This document shows positions 1 to 11,324 of a DNA stretch of 64,000 nucleotides, piece after piece; the stretch's first letter is position 1, and each line of letters starts with the position of its first letter. This DNA is from Hermatobates lingyangjiaoensis. Lineage: Eukaryota > Arthropoda > Insecta > Hemiptera > Hermatobatidae. A program made the translations under genes and the position numbers. Below the pieces are notes generated by a model. That model saw only the letters and a program-made list of their open reading frames with translations. It did not search any database and was not told the origin of the DNA. The stretch is taken from contig JAPFBL010000068.1 of assembly GCA_026182355.1 (NCBI GenBank), forward strand, positions 1,364,001 through 1,428,000, written 5' to 3'.

Positions 1-1902
1 TAGGAATATATTTCCATGAATACTGAATCAATGGTTTGATAACCACGTTCATGGAAGTGTTGAAGCAATTTATTTTTCCTTCTGTATGTTTCCTGTTTGT
101 GCTATGAACATGGTTTCATGTAGTCACTATCTTGACATTTTTAGTTTCTTTTATTCTCCATATAAAATATAAAGAAATGAAACAACGGCCTTCTAATCAA
201 AATTTTGAAATCATGTTTCCAACGAAAATATACATTTTGATATCCATTGGGTCCAATAAAATAAGTTTTGCAAGTCAGTCGATGTGAGCAAAAGATATAA
301 AAAAAATAAAGCATAGTCATTAAATTTCATATTAAGTCCCTTCGATTTTGAAATGGAACAACCAACTTTCTACGAAAATAGACTTTCTTAGCAGTACTTC
401 AGGCAAAAAAATCAGCTTTTCTCTTTTTTTAACTTTGATTAAAATGAAGTGACACTGGATTTTTAGTAGACATTTATTACATGAGGAATCAAAGCGCACA
501 GAAATTATAATTCAGGGTCAATAGTTTAATGAAATATCCTCTAATAGTGATGAGCGAACTTTTAAATGAACTCTGTTTGCAGTGATGCCAACAAAATATA
601 TTAAATGTAAATATCATGATTAAATGACATCTAAATTGATTAATATGAAAGAGAGAGACAGAAAGAGAATCAGAGAAAGAAGATTTGTTTAGAAAATAAT
701 AAGTAGCACAAGCAACACTAGTGTGATACAACTAGCGTGTTGTATCACACTAACTCTCTAATCTAATCTAAATCTGCAGTGCAGAAGGTAACGTGATCCC
801 CTCTCATCATTATACAGACAAAAGTAATAATCGCACTTTTCAGACAAAATACGTGATACAGAACCGAATTCATATTCAATCAATAGTCAAACTCGAAATA
901 TATCCTGGAGAGTAGCATTCCGTAAAAAAAGTGGCACGCAGTTTTACAGAAGTGAGGTGTACCTGAGTATGATTCTACTGCATCCACTTTTCATAATTTC
1001 TAACCAACTATAATGCAGAAGTAAATAGTGACCGTTTATTATGTTCTTATCGGGATTTAATGACATGTTGCCTTCTTACTATTAACGAATACAACCTAAA
1101 GAAGAAATCATCTTCACTGCCCTGTTTCTTTAAAGACGTTATTTTGTAAATGTAACTTGTTTTGCTGAAAATTGATTCATAATTTCTATGTATCAGTAAA
1201 TACCACAAATGACTCCTAAATTAATGGAAAAAACACTGTTTTTCTAATACATTCACAACCTATGCTTCAAAAGTTTGGAAAATCCAGGTGAGAGATTCCA
1301 AATTTTTTCCTAAGTTATTATAATAAATGAATTAAATTTATAGGAGGTACAAGGCTTATTTTCTACATTACCATGGCAGGCGGAAGCCAATATGGTAAAG
1401 ACCAGATTTTGAGAATATTTGTTCATATACAAGAGCTCTAGTTGATACCTCAATTACTAACTGGCTGGGAAAGAACTATAAACTAGAAAGGAAATGGTTT
1501 GAGCTAAAGGTTGATGGGCTTCTCGCTCGAACACTCCGAGAGAGTCATGGAATAGCTTCGTGCCATCACCTCACCGCCACGACTACGTGCAGTCTACTTC
1601 TTTAGGACGGGGGTAGTAACCACAGATCAGAGACAGTACAGTGCAGACACTGACAACAATCTCATCATCAGATTGTTAAATAAAGACCTAATAAGGTCAA
1701 ATAAATCTAACTGCACGCTTAGAATGCTGCAGTCTGTTTGTATGAGTGGCGCATTATCAAAAGTTTTTTCGACGTATGTAACGAAAGTTTCACTTTCCGT
1801 AAAATACAGTGGTTCCAATATTTTCCATAATTTAAAATACGACATATTTAGTTATATATTTTGTTTCGAACTCATTCATAAATATATATATATTATATAT
1901 AT
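1..1902. other. AT-rich stretch without recognisable genes
   Basis: I see no gene here. Short open frames on both strands are of random quality. The only structured item is a hairpin at 719-752. The 1500-1640 part is somewhat richer in G+C but matches nothing I recognise. Confidence 0.5.
719..752. repeat. Perfect 14-bp inverted repeat (hairpin)
   Basis: Positions 719-732 (TAGTGTGATACAAC) are the exact reverse complement of 739-752, with a 6-base loop. It may be a remnant of a small inverted-repeat element. No neighbouring feature explains it. Confidence 0.7.
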
Positions 1903-1980
1903 AAAGATTTCACATAAACACGTGAAATAACAATCAATGATCAAACCACAATAAGAAATGGAAAAACAAGACTGACTTAG
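1903..1980 (-). repeat. Family B terminal repeat, single arm
   Basis: This is the reverse complement of the family B end seen at 50.8 kb: it reads AGATTTCACATAAACACGTG and then the CAATAAGAAATGG block. It stops at AACAAGACTGACTTAG, just before the hammerhead-like part, and runs into a (TA)n tract. It is probably a truncated PLE-type terminal repeat. Confidence 0.7.
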
Positions 1981-1987
1981 TCTCAAT

Positions 1988-1988
1988 G

Positions 1989-2021
<33 letters not shown>

Positions 2022-2027
2022 ATATAT
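1988..2027. repeat. (TA)n microsatellite
   Basis: Nearly pure TA dinucleotide run with one phase slip, directly beside the family B arm. Confidence 0.95.
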
Positions 2028-4077
2028 GCAGTGAATTCCAATTAAACTCAAATACAGGCACTTAGTACTGTAATGTCTACTTACTATACCTTTTGAATTA
2101 TCACTTACGATCTCATGAAATATTTTTTAGTACCTGAAACAAAAAAAAGTAAATAAATTATAATAGAATGTCACAAAGTCTCAACAAATGAACTACCTCA
2201 ACAAAGATAATGATAGAAGTTAAATATCAGTATTGAAAAGTGATGACTTATGATACAAAACTCTGGAGTGTTCTACACTCAAGATAATTGTAAGAAAACG
2301 TATTGTAAAGATCATTGGATTTATAATATTATAAATAGCAATAATATTAAAATAGCTAAAATAGCCATTTCTACACTTAGTTTCCAACAATAGAAATATG
2401 CCTGTAAATGTGTAAAGGGTGATCAACCTGGTTGGTTCTAGATCGGGAGTCCTAAGTCTTACTCAAATTACTAGGAATACATTGTGCGGAACGACGGCAC
2501 AACACTTTTTTTGTTTGCCCACATTTAATTTGGTTAATTAACCATTTATGTTTATTTAATGGACTAAATTATTATTCCGCTAGAATACATTTAGTTGACT
2601 CAGATTAGTAAAGGTCATGCTCTTTGCTTAGGAAATTTCATGTGATTGTAGTTATTTTAGGGTCCGTCAACTCAGTAAAGCAGAAACCAAGAAAAACCGC
2701 TCTTAGATTAATTAGATTGTCGGATGACATCGTTTATTAGTGAGAACGTCATTCATTTTCACTATGACAATACTATCACCATAAATATAATTACAGCTCC
2801 ACCTTTATAATGTTATATCTACATTAATGCCATTATAATCAGTAGATTGTACAATTTCTATATATTTTTGGTAACTTTTTTTATGCAATAAAACGTCAGC
2901 ACACAGTTACCATCGAAAAATACATCAAATAAATCCACAAAGTCATAAAAAGGCCAAAAAATGTGGTTTAGAGACTTCAAAACGTGTAATATATTTATAC
3001 AGTAGAAATATAATTCAATAAAATAAAATGAGAACGAACAATAATTGAAGGTTGTAAATTCCCTTCGTTCCAGTCTTTTTAATGTTAAATTTGCATTGAG
3101 TTTCTTATCTGATTTTACTTTTTTACTGCTAGCAAGTACGCGTTTAAGATGACCAAGTTTACTGCTTTACGATACTTAAAGTTCACTGATAGTGAAAAAA
3201 TTGGCTTTAAAGATGTTGACGGATTTACAAGTTTTTTTTTTGATCTTTGAGTGTATTTAACAAGGTTTTTCGATGATATCTCTGTGCATGTGCATGTGTG
3301 GGTCTTAATCCAAAAGATTGTGAAGAAGGTGCGCAAAGTCACAATGTATGATAAACCATATTCATGTTTCACAAAAAATGCAGATGTGCTGTGAAAAAGG
3401 TATTCTAGCTTTTAAAAATCAGTTTTATAATCAGTGTTCATGCCAAACACTTCAACAAATCTAAGTTTTTGCATAACACTGATTCATAAGGAAGCTAATT
3501 TTTTTTGTATCATATGATAAAAGAATTAAGGATGAATATGAATAACTGTATTAAATATGAGGCTAGGGTGACGTAAAGGAAGCGATCATGTGTTTCGCTA
3601 ATGAAGCATGAGATGTTGAGAGCTATCAGAACAGGACCAAGACGTGAAAGATTTCAATTAAAATATAGAATAATTCTTCAAAGAGAAAGTGCAAATTTAA
3701 TCTTGAAACATCAACTTTAAACATCTACAGAATTTCACAACACCCTAAGGCAGAACAGCTTGTTTGAAATATTACCAGGTCTGAAATTGCATTTGTAATC
3801 AGTAAACTGTTCTCAAGAAATGCTGTATGTATGAATAATTAACATTTATATTTAGTATAAACAATATTCAAGCACTCAATCATACTGTCCCTGAATGTCG
3901 AATAATTGAATAATATGGGACATAATAAAGTCCTTTCATTAGCCAATTACAGCAATCCTCACTATATAGTGCCAAAGAATACATTTAATACAGTTATTTC
4001 TGGCTATATGACCCAGAATTAAGGATACATATATATTTATATATAATGATAAGCGAAAAACGGTCTGACAGGACAGG
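2028..4077. other. AT-rich stretch without recognisable genes
   Basis: Nothing recognisable on either strand. The longest open frame (about 85 codons near 3115-3372, minus strand) has no motif and low-complexity composition. Confidence 0.5.
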
Positions 4078-4230
4078 TAACAATTAAAATAAACTGTGAC
4101 ACATAGAAACATAACAAAGGCTCACTTTTCAATATTTCGACCGTTATGGCAATATATAGTAATGGCGGTCGAATATTAAAAAGTGAGTCTTTGTTATGTT
4201 TCAGTCTTTGTGACACAGTTTATTTTAAGT

Positions 4231-4231
<1 letters not shown>
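4078..4231. mobile_element. Family F fold-back repeat
   Basis: Two arms of about 68 bp in inverted orientation (about 4080-4147 and 4163-4230) share blocks such as AACTGTGACACATAG, GTTATGTTTC and CAATATTTCGACCG. A related single arm lies at 35.15-35.24 kb. The right arm runs into a (TA)n tract. It is most likely two PLE-type terminal repeats joined in opposite orientation. Confidence 0.75.

Positions 4232-4232
<1 letters not shown>

Positions 4233-4277
<45 letters not shown>
4233..4277. repeat. (TA)n microsatellite
   Basis: Pure TA run between the family F fold-back and the family A fragment. Confidence 0.95.
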
Positions 4278-4278
<1 letters not shown>

Positions 4279-4284
4279 CTAGAA

Positions 4285-4375
4285 TTTTGAAAAGAACACA
4301 CAGAAAAGAAATCACTGAACTCACTACTATATTTTGATGTCCTCGTCGTCAAGAATAGATGTGAATCGCTCGAAA
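4285..4375 (-). repeat. Decayed family A terminal repeat
   Basis: Minus strand reads GAGTTC, then a decayed form of the family A cassette (GACGACGAGGACATC followed by AAAATATAG). The clean copy at 35.04 kb has a perfect GAC/GTC hairpin here. It lies just upstream of the PLE reverse-transcriptase fragment, as expected for the end of such an element. Confidence 0.6.
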
Positions 4376-4439
4376 GGCTGATAACGACTTATACAATAAC
4401 AATAATAAGGACAATCAATATTTAAGATCTGTCAAAGGT

Positions 4440-4805
4440 GAATATAGCCCTGGATACATACATACAAATGTGAAGACCCATATGAAAAACTCTCTTTTAT
4501 GCCCTATTACTTCACAGGTAACTACACCCTCGTGGAGTACAGCCGAATGCCTAAACAGGGTCATATCAGAATAGCTGCCAGCAAAATATATGCTTAGATC
4601 TACAAACCAATTTTTAGATATAATAAGAACTACTAAACTAATGGAATAATGGCATCTCTTGACGTAGAATCGTTATTCACTAATGTTCCTATAGATGATA
4701 CAATTAAAATAATCTGTGATTCTGTATACAACCACACCTCTCTGCCACCTCCCCCCTTCAAAAGATCAATCATGGAAAAGTTACTGAAATTGTGTAGCAC
4801 GAAAA
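4440..4805 (+). pseudogene. Penelope-like element reverse transcriptase fragment, broken
   Basis: This is a fragment of the reverse-transcriptase domain of a Penelope-like retroelement. In frame from 4449 it reads PGYIHTNVKTH, a palm/fingers block with CPITSQVTTPSW, then a stop TAG at 4572-4574, then KYMLRSTNQFLDIIRTT. A one-base loss near 4646 shifts the frame into ASLDVESLFTNVPIDDTI, where the first Asp (codon 4661-4663) is the motif A catalytic aspartate. It continues through VYNHTSLPPPPF to about 4800. Motifs B and C (the second catalytic aspartates) are missing. At about 4806 it joins the family G tail. The assignment rests on the SLDVESLFTNVP signature typical of PLEs. It cannot be functional, given the stop, the frameshift and the missing half of the domain. 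Confidence 0.85.
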
Positions 4806-4912
4806 GTCCTCCAAACTAAAAATTAGAGACTGTAAATGTGTGTTTCAATTTCTCTATTTTTTTTTTATATACATTCAACTTTATTTGTCCGCTCCAGATC
4901 ATATTTTCATAG
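4806..4912 (+). repeat. Family G tail fused to the PLE reverse transcriptase
   Basis: Shares AAAAATTAGAGACTGTA and ACTTTATTTGTCCG with the copy at 31.8-31.92 kb, and more distantly with 19.78-19.89 kb. Because it directly follows the reverse-transcriptase fragment, family G is probably the 3' end of this PLE with an internal deletion between them. Confidence 0.65.
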
Positions 4913-4935
4913 AAAAGTACATATATATATATACA

Positions 4936-5094
4936 TAAAAAGATTTCACATAAACACGTGAAACAACAATCAATGATCAAACCACAATAAGAAATGGGAA
5001 AACAAAACTAAGATCTTTCAACCGTACGGTTGAAAGATCCGGTTGAAAGATCTTAGTCTTGTTTTCCCATTTCTTATTGTGGTTTGATCATTGA
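4936..5094. mobile_element. Family B fold-back
   Basis: The left arm is the minus-strand family B end (AGATTTCACATAAACACGTG to GATCTTTCAACCGT). The right arm is the plus-strand copy, from CGGTTGAAAGATC to GGTTTGATCATTGA. The centre has lost most of the hammerhead-like hairpin, so the arms meet at ACCGTACGGT. Confidence 0.8.
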
Positions 5095-5103
5095 TATATA
5101 TAC

Positions 5104-5334
5104 ATGCAAAACTAAAGTTCAAAAGGGACTCAATTCTAGGTCAGAACTCACCGAGTCCCGATAAACTTTAGCTTTGCTTCTATTCCACGGTCGATACTTT
5201 TATCAATATTTATTTAATTTGGGATAATAAATATGGGTTTCTATGAGGATATAAGAAGAACATTGGATGTGAGAACTGACTGAGTCCCGATAAACTTTAG
5301 TTCTGTTTCTATTCCGCGGTTGACACTTTTATTC

Positions 5335-5337
<3 letters not shown>
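5104..5337. mobile_element. Family E repeat pair
   Basis: Contains GAGTCCCGATAAACTTTAG twice (about 5152 and 5284) and an inverted partial copy at 5106-5140. Each full copy is followed by a TTCTATTCCRCGGT block. The same ends bound the 10.16-10.63 kb element. It is followed by a long (TA)n(AG)n tract. Confidence 0.7.

Positions 5338-5426
<89 letters not shown>
5338..5426. repeat. Compound (TA)n(AG)n microsatellite
   Basis: About 50 bp of TA followed by about 38 bp of AG. Confidence 0.97.
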
Positions 5427-5429
<3 letters not shown>

Positions 5430-6886
5430 GAGTTATGTGAATAACAATTTATAAAAATATTCAAGTAACAGCACAAACAAATGAAGATTAACACTCTGCA
5501 CTCTTTCATAGAGCTCTTTATCGAGGGGCAACTAAAAGTAGAAATTCAATTTTTATTTGCTGGTGACTTGCTTAAATATTGATATAATGCAAACACATAA
5601 AGAGTGATTTGTACAAATACACAATTATTGAGCTGTTACATTAATGAGTTATTAATATACTCTGCTCTCATATGAGTTCGTAAAATGACCTTCTCAATAT
5701 AATTTTTAAATGGATGTTTGAAAGCTAAAATGACTGTAAAATGAATATTAGTCCATCTGTTTTCTAATTTAAAGAACAAATTCACTTTAAAGTATTTTAA
5801 AACAATATAATTTTATGATAGAAAATAAAACTATTCATAAGAGTTCAATCAATGTGTAATTTATCTTAATACAATATACCTCTTCGTATGGTTATTACAT
5901 TTTTAAAGTGGGAAATTTATTGATATTTTTAATATTTGTATAGATAAATGTACTCATAACTTTATTAATTATTTTTAATTGTATACACTTCCTCTGAATT
6001 TGACAAATAAAGGAAAAAACTATTGTATTTATTGAGGAAAAAAACGAATATATAGTAAAAATCAGGATTGAAAGTTGATAGGAAAAATGAAGAATATAGG
6101 TGAGACGTAGAGAATTATTTGTATAAATGAAGGGATGGATATTTCGTGTAGGGGTGTTACGGAGGAGGCAGCAATGTATTCGCAGGGATTCCACGAGCGC
6201 CCTTCTTATCAATGAACCCCTCCCTCTTTCATTTCAATAATAATTCCTCCATTGTCTGGGGACCAAGTCCACATTACATATTTATGCTTCTGATATCGGC
6301 TTCCTTGCTCCACTAGCATATTAATTATCCGATTCCGCCAATATCTAATAGCAAGGTTTTTGTCTTCATTCAAAGCCACCTATCCTAAAGCATGTGCAAA
6401 CTGAACAATCAATACCATTTGCTTTTACCTTGCTTACAATAATTCGCACTTAACTCCTCTTTCTAGAAATCTCATCACTCTGGTCATTCAAGCATAGCAA
6501 AGCTGATTCCACTTAATATAGAGCTTCACACAATTTTACTCAACATAATAAACGTCTCCTGATATTCTTCCTGTAAATGTTATAATTCATTTGAAAGAAT
6601 AAAGTATAAAAAAAAATTTAATGATGAATACCGGTCAACTTTACAATTTGATATACTGGAAACAACGATTCAAAGGGATGAATTTCAGGAATTAAATTTT
6701 GGATATGTGCCTCCCATATAGGAATAGTGGTATAAGTTCTGTATTTTTTAGGCTGCCAGGTTAGCTTATATTTCAACTGAACTAGCTATTCATATACTAT
6801 ATGATTCATACTGATATAACAGAACTAGCATATTAATGTCATATGCGATCATATTGTTCTGACTTGTATATTCATATAGTACAGAG
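5427..6886. other. Unique AT-rich DNA with a more complex block at 6.1-6.4 kb
   Basis: I find no gene. The 105-codon minus-strand frame at 5895-6212 is hydrophobic, low in complexity and carries no motif. The 6100-6380 part is less AT-rich and holds homeodomain- and SOX-type words (ATTAATTATCCG, CCATTGTCTGG), so a conserved regulatory element is possible but not shown. Confidence 0.35.
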
Positions 6887-7188
6887 GGCCAGGTTAGCTC
6901 AGTGGTTAACGTATTCGCCTTTGAACTGGTAGGTTTCGGGTTCAATAACCACTCTGGCTCTCGATTTATTCACGTGGGAAGTGAATAAATCTGAGAACAT
7001 CGTCCCTCGGGGAAGACGTTAAGGCGTTTGTCCCAAGGCTGCAGAAGGTATTTGTTAAGTTACCTACTTTAAATGCATTAAGGTAGGTAACATTTAGTAC
7101 TCCCAATGTAGAATTAGTCTTCTTGTGTGTCAGGCCAATGTGTGTTCCTTTGCCCCTTATGGGGTACTGCCACTGCAACCTAACCTAA
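6887..7188 (+). mobile_element. tRNA-derived SINE, copy 1
   Basis: The head is tRNA-like: TTAGCTCAGTGGTTAA resembles the RNA polymerase III A box and GGGTTCAATAACC (6938-6950) the B box. The body contains CATCGTCCCTCGGGG and a block from TTAGTACTCCCAATGTAG, and it ends CACTGCAACCTAACCTAA. Copies at 13.3, 14.9 (minus) and 9.7 kb (minus) share the head and body. SINEs of this type are transcribed by polymerase III and moved by the machinery of a partner LINE. No clear target-site duplication is visible for this copy. Confidence 0.85.
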
Positions 7189-9657
7189 GTTGTGTATTTA
7201 GATACGCAGGCTGCATCAATGGTTAGGTTACACCCAAACGACAGCTTATAAAAAACAGAAAATTCGTCATACCTTGTGAATCATTTTGTAAACGTCCGAC
7301 CGGTTTGACAGGAAGGGCTTCTTCAACTACTCATAGTCAAAGAATGTTGGGTTTTAATTCCTGTCAAACATGTAGTGTCAATATGCATACATTCTTATTA
7401 TTAATATTTGTATTTTTTCTTATTCATCATCTGATTTTATTCTTTTATAATTTAAATAAGATAATAACAATATTTAACTTAAATTTCAAATCAATAAACA
7501 AATTAGATAAATAAGATAATTAAAAAAGAAACGAATATTAATAATAAGACATTTAGTAATATTAGTACCACTTGTTTTATAGGTATTCCAACTTTTCAAC
7601 TCGGGGTTCTTTGACTATGAAATCCTACGTGAAGGTCCACTACAAGCAGAGCTGATCCGATGTCTATAACAACCATTCACAAGGTATAATGGATTTTTAT
7701 AGTAATTTGAAGAAAAAGACTTATTAGTAGTCTGTTCTTTGTAAAAAATTAAAGTTAAAAAATAAACCAGACATGATGTCTTACATATAATAGTTCAATA
7801 TTTCAATTTAAACTCATATGGTAACTAATTAAATAAGAAGACATCATAAAATTGATTATATTTTCAATAATTATTAAGAATGAAATAATACTAATGAAAA
7901 ATACTCAACATATTATTTAGGTGATTAAAATTGACTACAGCAATGGCAATATCAACTTTAAAATAATTTAAATATATATTGTAGGTAAGTAATACATAGA
8001 GGAAATAAATCTTATATATTACTGACTTTGGCCCCCGACATAATCAGGGAATAGAAATGACCCACTCAAGAGTCAGGTAAAGATACAAATATACATTTAT
8101 TCAATTTTTCATTTTCAAAATATAAAAATGAAGTACTAACTGGTCTTTGCAAAAATTGAAATTATACAGAGCAGAAGAAACTTTAAAAATGACATGAGAC
8201 AGAACAATTAATCAGTACTATTTTTCACTTAGCTGTAAGTTATTGCAAAAACTTTGCTTTTATATGTCGGATGGAAACATTTCTTTCATTATATATATTC
8301 TTCAGACTATCTACTGATGTGCAACTATTGTTCATATATTGACAGTTGTCATCGTGTTTTTTTGTATAATTTCACACATATTTGTATAAATATGTGGTAA
8401 ATACTTTTTCAAAATAGTTGCCTTAAATTTCATGATAGTCCTGAGGGCCATCTTTTCTCTATTGATCTGAATTAGACACAATTTTCTTTGAACGGAGAAA
8501 TATCCCAACGACTTTTCATCATTTTCAATTTTCAACGACAATTTCAATAACTGGTTTTAATGCCAACTAACTAGGAAGGAGTGTTAAAACTACTAATGAG
8601 ATACACATTTCAAAGTGAGTTTAAATTGCAACAATTAGAGGCAAGAAAATGTTAAAGAAATGAAAATTAAAACTATCTTCTCGTTGCATAGCAAAATATT
8701 TGAATGTTGATATTTCAGTCAAAAATAAGCAAAAAATTGGAGCTGAATTACTTTTTCATGGAATCAAAAATGTTCGATGAAAGGGAATTGATAACATGGA
8801 CTTAACGATCTTTTGGTTCATTAAACAGAATAAAAGAAGAATTCTAATAGTTAGGTAATGCTGAAAAACAAATATTCAAAATGGCATAACAGAATAAATT
8901 CAACATAGCAAAATATATTTCTCTTTCATTTTCTTGGAGTCCGACTTACTGTACTAAAGTTCTTAATGCCCAATTTTATATACAGAATTAATATTTATAG
9001 AATGTATTATAAGAATGAAAATGTTACGAAATAAATGTTTCCCTTTAAAAAAGTAATAACAATTTACTCAAGAAATATTAATAATAAAGTTAACGATGAA
9101 TGAAAAAGGAAAATTGTAGGACGTTTGGCTTATCCAATTAGCAAGGTACTGGCGGCGAATACACATTGGGGCTAAGTGTAGCTGGGCACGAAACAGTCAT
9201 AGAAATGTTCACTGCACAGCTCCAGACTTTCAGGTGCCAACAATTCTGGTAATGGCCTGCCATTCTCGGGGGTTAGCCAGATAAAATCAGCGTTATGACA
9301 ATTGCAAAATGTGTCTTTCCCATGCGTTATTGTTTATCGATATAATATATTAGCATTATAGTCATTACGGAAATTATTCAAAAACAACGTAAAACCTCCA
9401 TTCCAAGTTTTCCTCTTTTTTCCATTATTAAGGCTTTTTTGAACTTTATTGATATAGAAATCGTGATACCGGTTTTGAACATTATAATATTATGTAGACC
9501 AATAATCAAAGCAGACAGATATTACGTCAAGATTCCTATCTAACTTTCTAACAGTCAAACACACTCACAACATTTAGTATAGGGGATTGACTGTGTGCAC
9601 AAAACTACATCTATGACGACCATACCTCATCAGAATATCGTTCCTCCTCAATCATTG
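7189..9657. other. AT-rich stretch without recognisable genes
   Basis: No gene or repeat recognised. The block at about 9120-9330 is distinctly richer in G+C and more complex than its surroundings (ACTGGCGGCGAATACACATT onward), and could be a conserved non-coding element. Confidence 0.4.
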
Positions 9658-9883
9658 TACATCAGGAGCCCTAAATTAGGCCAAACCCCAGTACATTTAT
9701 AGAAAAGATCATTATCGAATACCTGAGATAATACAGACGTAGGACCGATGTTTTACGTCTTTTCCGAGGGGCTCTGATTTGCTCACGTCAAGCGTGAAGA
9801 AATGAAAGCCAGAGAGAGTATCGAACCAAAGATCTATCAGTCCAGAGGTGAGCACCCAAGCCATTGTGTAGTCTGGCGTCTCC
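9658..9883 (-). mobile_element. tRNA-derived SINE, decayed copy
   Basis: Minus-strand copy of the same SINE family. It shares CCTAAATT, a CCTGAGAT-ATACAG block and the GAACC B-box remnant (ATCGAACC on the plus strand) in the same order as the copy at 14.94 kb. Many substitutions show it to be old. Confidence 0.65.
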
Positions 9884-10156
9884 TACACATCACATACATA
9901 TACCTCCCTCCATAATCATACACACACTTCAATCAAAATACAGGAAGAACAGAGCTCCGAACACATCATATTGAGGTGCTCCCTTCTTGATCAATAACGA
10001 TCAACGTCAGTAATAAACCCTATTCTCCGAGGTATGTCATGGCCAGTAACTGATCTCGGTTTGCTAGAAAAAGATATACTTGTAATGCAAAATATGGAGC
10101 ATGTCACCACCAGGTAAACACACACGCTCCTCTAACATATGAATATATATATATAT

Positions 10157-10628
10157 AAAACTAAAGTTTATCAGGACTCTGTCAGTTCTTCAGGTTCAAT
10201 TAAATCTCATTCCCAACGTTTTATTTTTATTTAAAACCTTTTCCGTACGTTGAACTACAAAATTTTGAAACAGAAAGAATAAGTATTACATTAGAACTTA
10301 TTTTACAAAGAAAAATAGTGGGTGACTTTCAACAACTGTCTAGTCACACACAGTTGTTGTGTGACAACTGTGTGTGAGTGTCACATGTTCATTCAAACCA
10401 GACAGTTGTTGTTGGAATTCACATACTATTTTTCTTTGTAAAATTATTAGTAATGTAATACTTAGTTTTTCTGTTTCAAAATTTTACGCTTCTACCTATG
10501 AAAAAGGTTTTAAATAAAAACTTAAACGTCGGCAATTAGAGTTAAATTTGAACCTGAAGAACTGACCAAATCCTTATAAACATTAGTTTTGTTTCTATTC
10601 TACGGTTCATACTTTTATCAATATTTAT
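10157..10628. mobile_element. Family E fold-back element, about 470 bp
   Basis: Long imperfect inverted repeat. The left arm from 10157 (AAACTAAAGTTTATCAGGAC) matches the right arm ending near 10610. Inner blocks (TTTTGAAACAGAAAG / CTTTCTGTTTCAAAA-like, and CAACAACTGTCT / AGACAGTTGTTG) meet at a centre near 10360 (CACACAGTTGTTGTGTGACA). Both ends abut TA-rich sequence. Confidence 0.8.
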
Positions 10629-10634
10629 ATATAT

Positions 10635-10682
<48 letters not shown>
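10626..10682. repeat. (TA)n microsatellite
   Basis: TA run with small interruptions, lying between the family E fold-back and a family A end. Confidence 0.95.
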
Positions 10683-10686
<4 letters not shown>

Positions 10687-10872
10687 TGAGTAGTAGTTTG
10701 CTTCTCAACGCGAGTACTTCACACTTCTTCCTGATGACGACGAATGTCGATTATCAATGCATGAGTTGCTGTTTAACGGGTGAACAGAGTTCTTCTTCTG
10801 ATCAAAATATTGAAGTGATTTTTTTGTTATTTTTACGTGTTCTTTTTCTTAATCGTTATATATATATCATGT
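10683..10872 (+). repeat. Family A terminal repeat with hammerhead-like core
   Basis: Shares AGTAGTTTGCTTCTCAACGC and the GAGTACTTC block with the 35.0-kb palindrome. The core at 10731-10752 is CTGATGA, an extra C, GAC, loop GAAT, GTC, then GATT where GAAA is expected. The remainder carries family A words (CAAAATATTGAAGTGA, CGTGTTCTTTT) and runs into a short TA tract. Confidence 0.75.
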
Positions 10873-11293
10873 TGGCAGTAACACGTGATATAAATACTCA
10901 AGTATCTCAACACGAAAATTAGGGGATGGCATATGTATCACCAGAAGTTAAAATATGACACAAATGACAGAAAGACTCTATCATTATCAAAATTATTTCA
11001 AGATGGATGATTGCATTTGAGCATTATTGATGAATTCAGAGTTGAGGTACACATAAATGATAGACTTTCATTGATATTAGCCGAGTCTTGCTGGTGGCTG
11101 TTATCTACGTTATGCAATCTTGTGTCTATATTAGGTAGATTAGGCTCCTACGCAAGTAGCTCGGCCATGCGATGTGGGTTTTTCCAACAGGTCATACATA
11201 CCCATTGTTTCTCACATCCAGATTCTGTTGTTTCTCACTTATTTATTTAACTATTGCTAATAAATGAACTAGGGAATATCAACATTGTGATAC

Positions 11294-11324
<31 letters not shown>

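Noticed and set aside
6887..6960. A tRNA gene at the head of the 6.9-kb SINE
   Set aside because: A and B boxes are present but the cloverleaf arms do not pair properly, and the same head is repeated with a common 300-bp body, so it is a SINE head.
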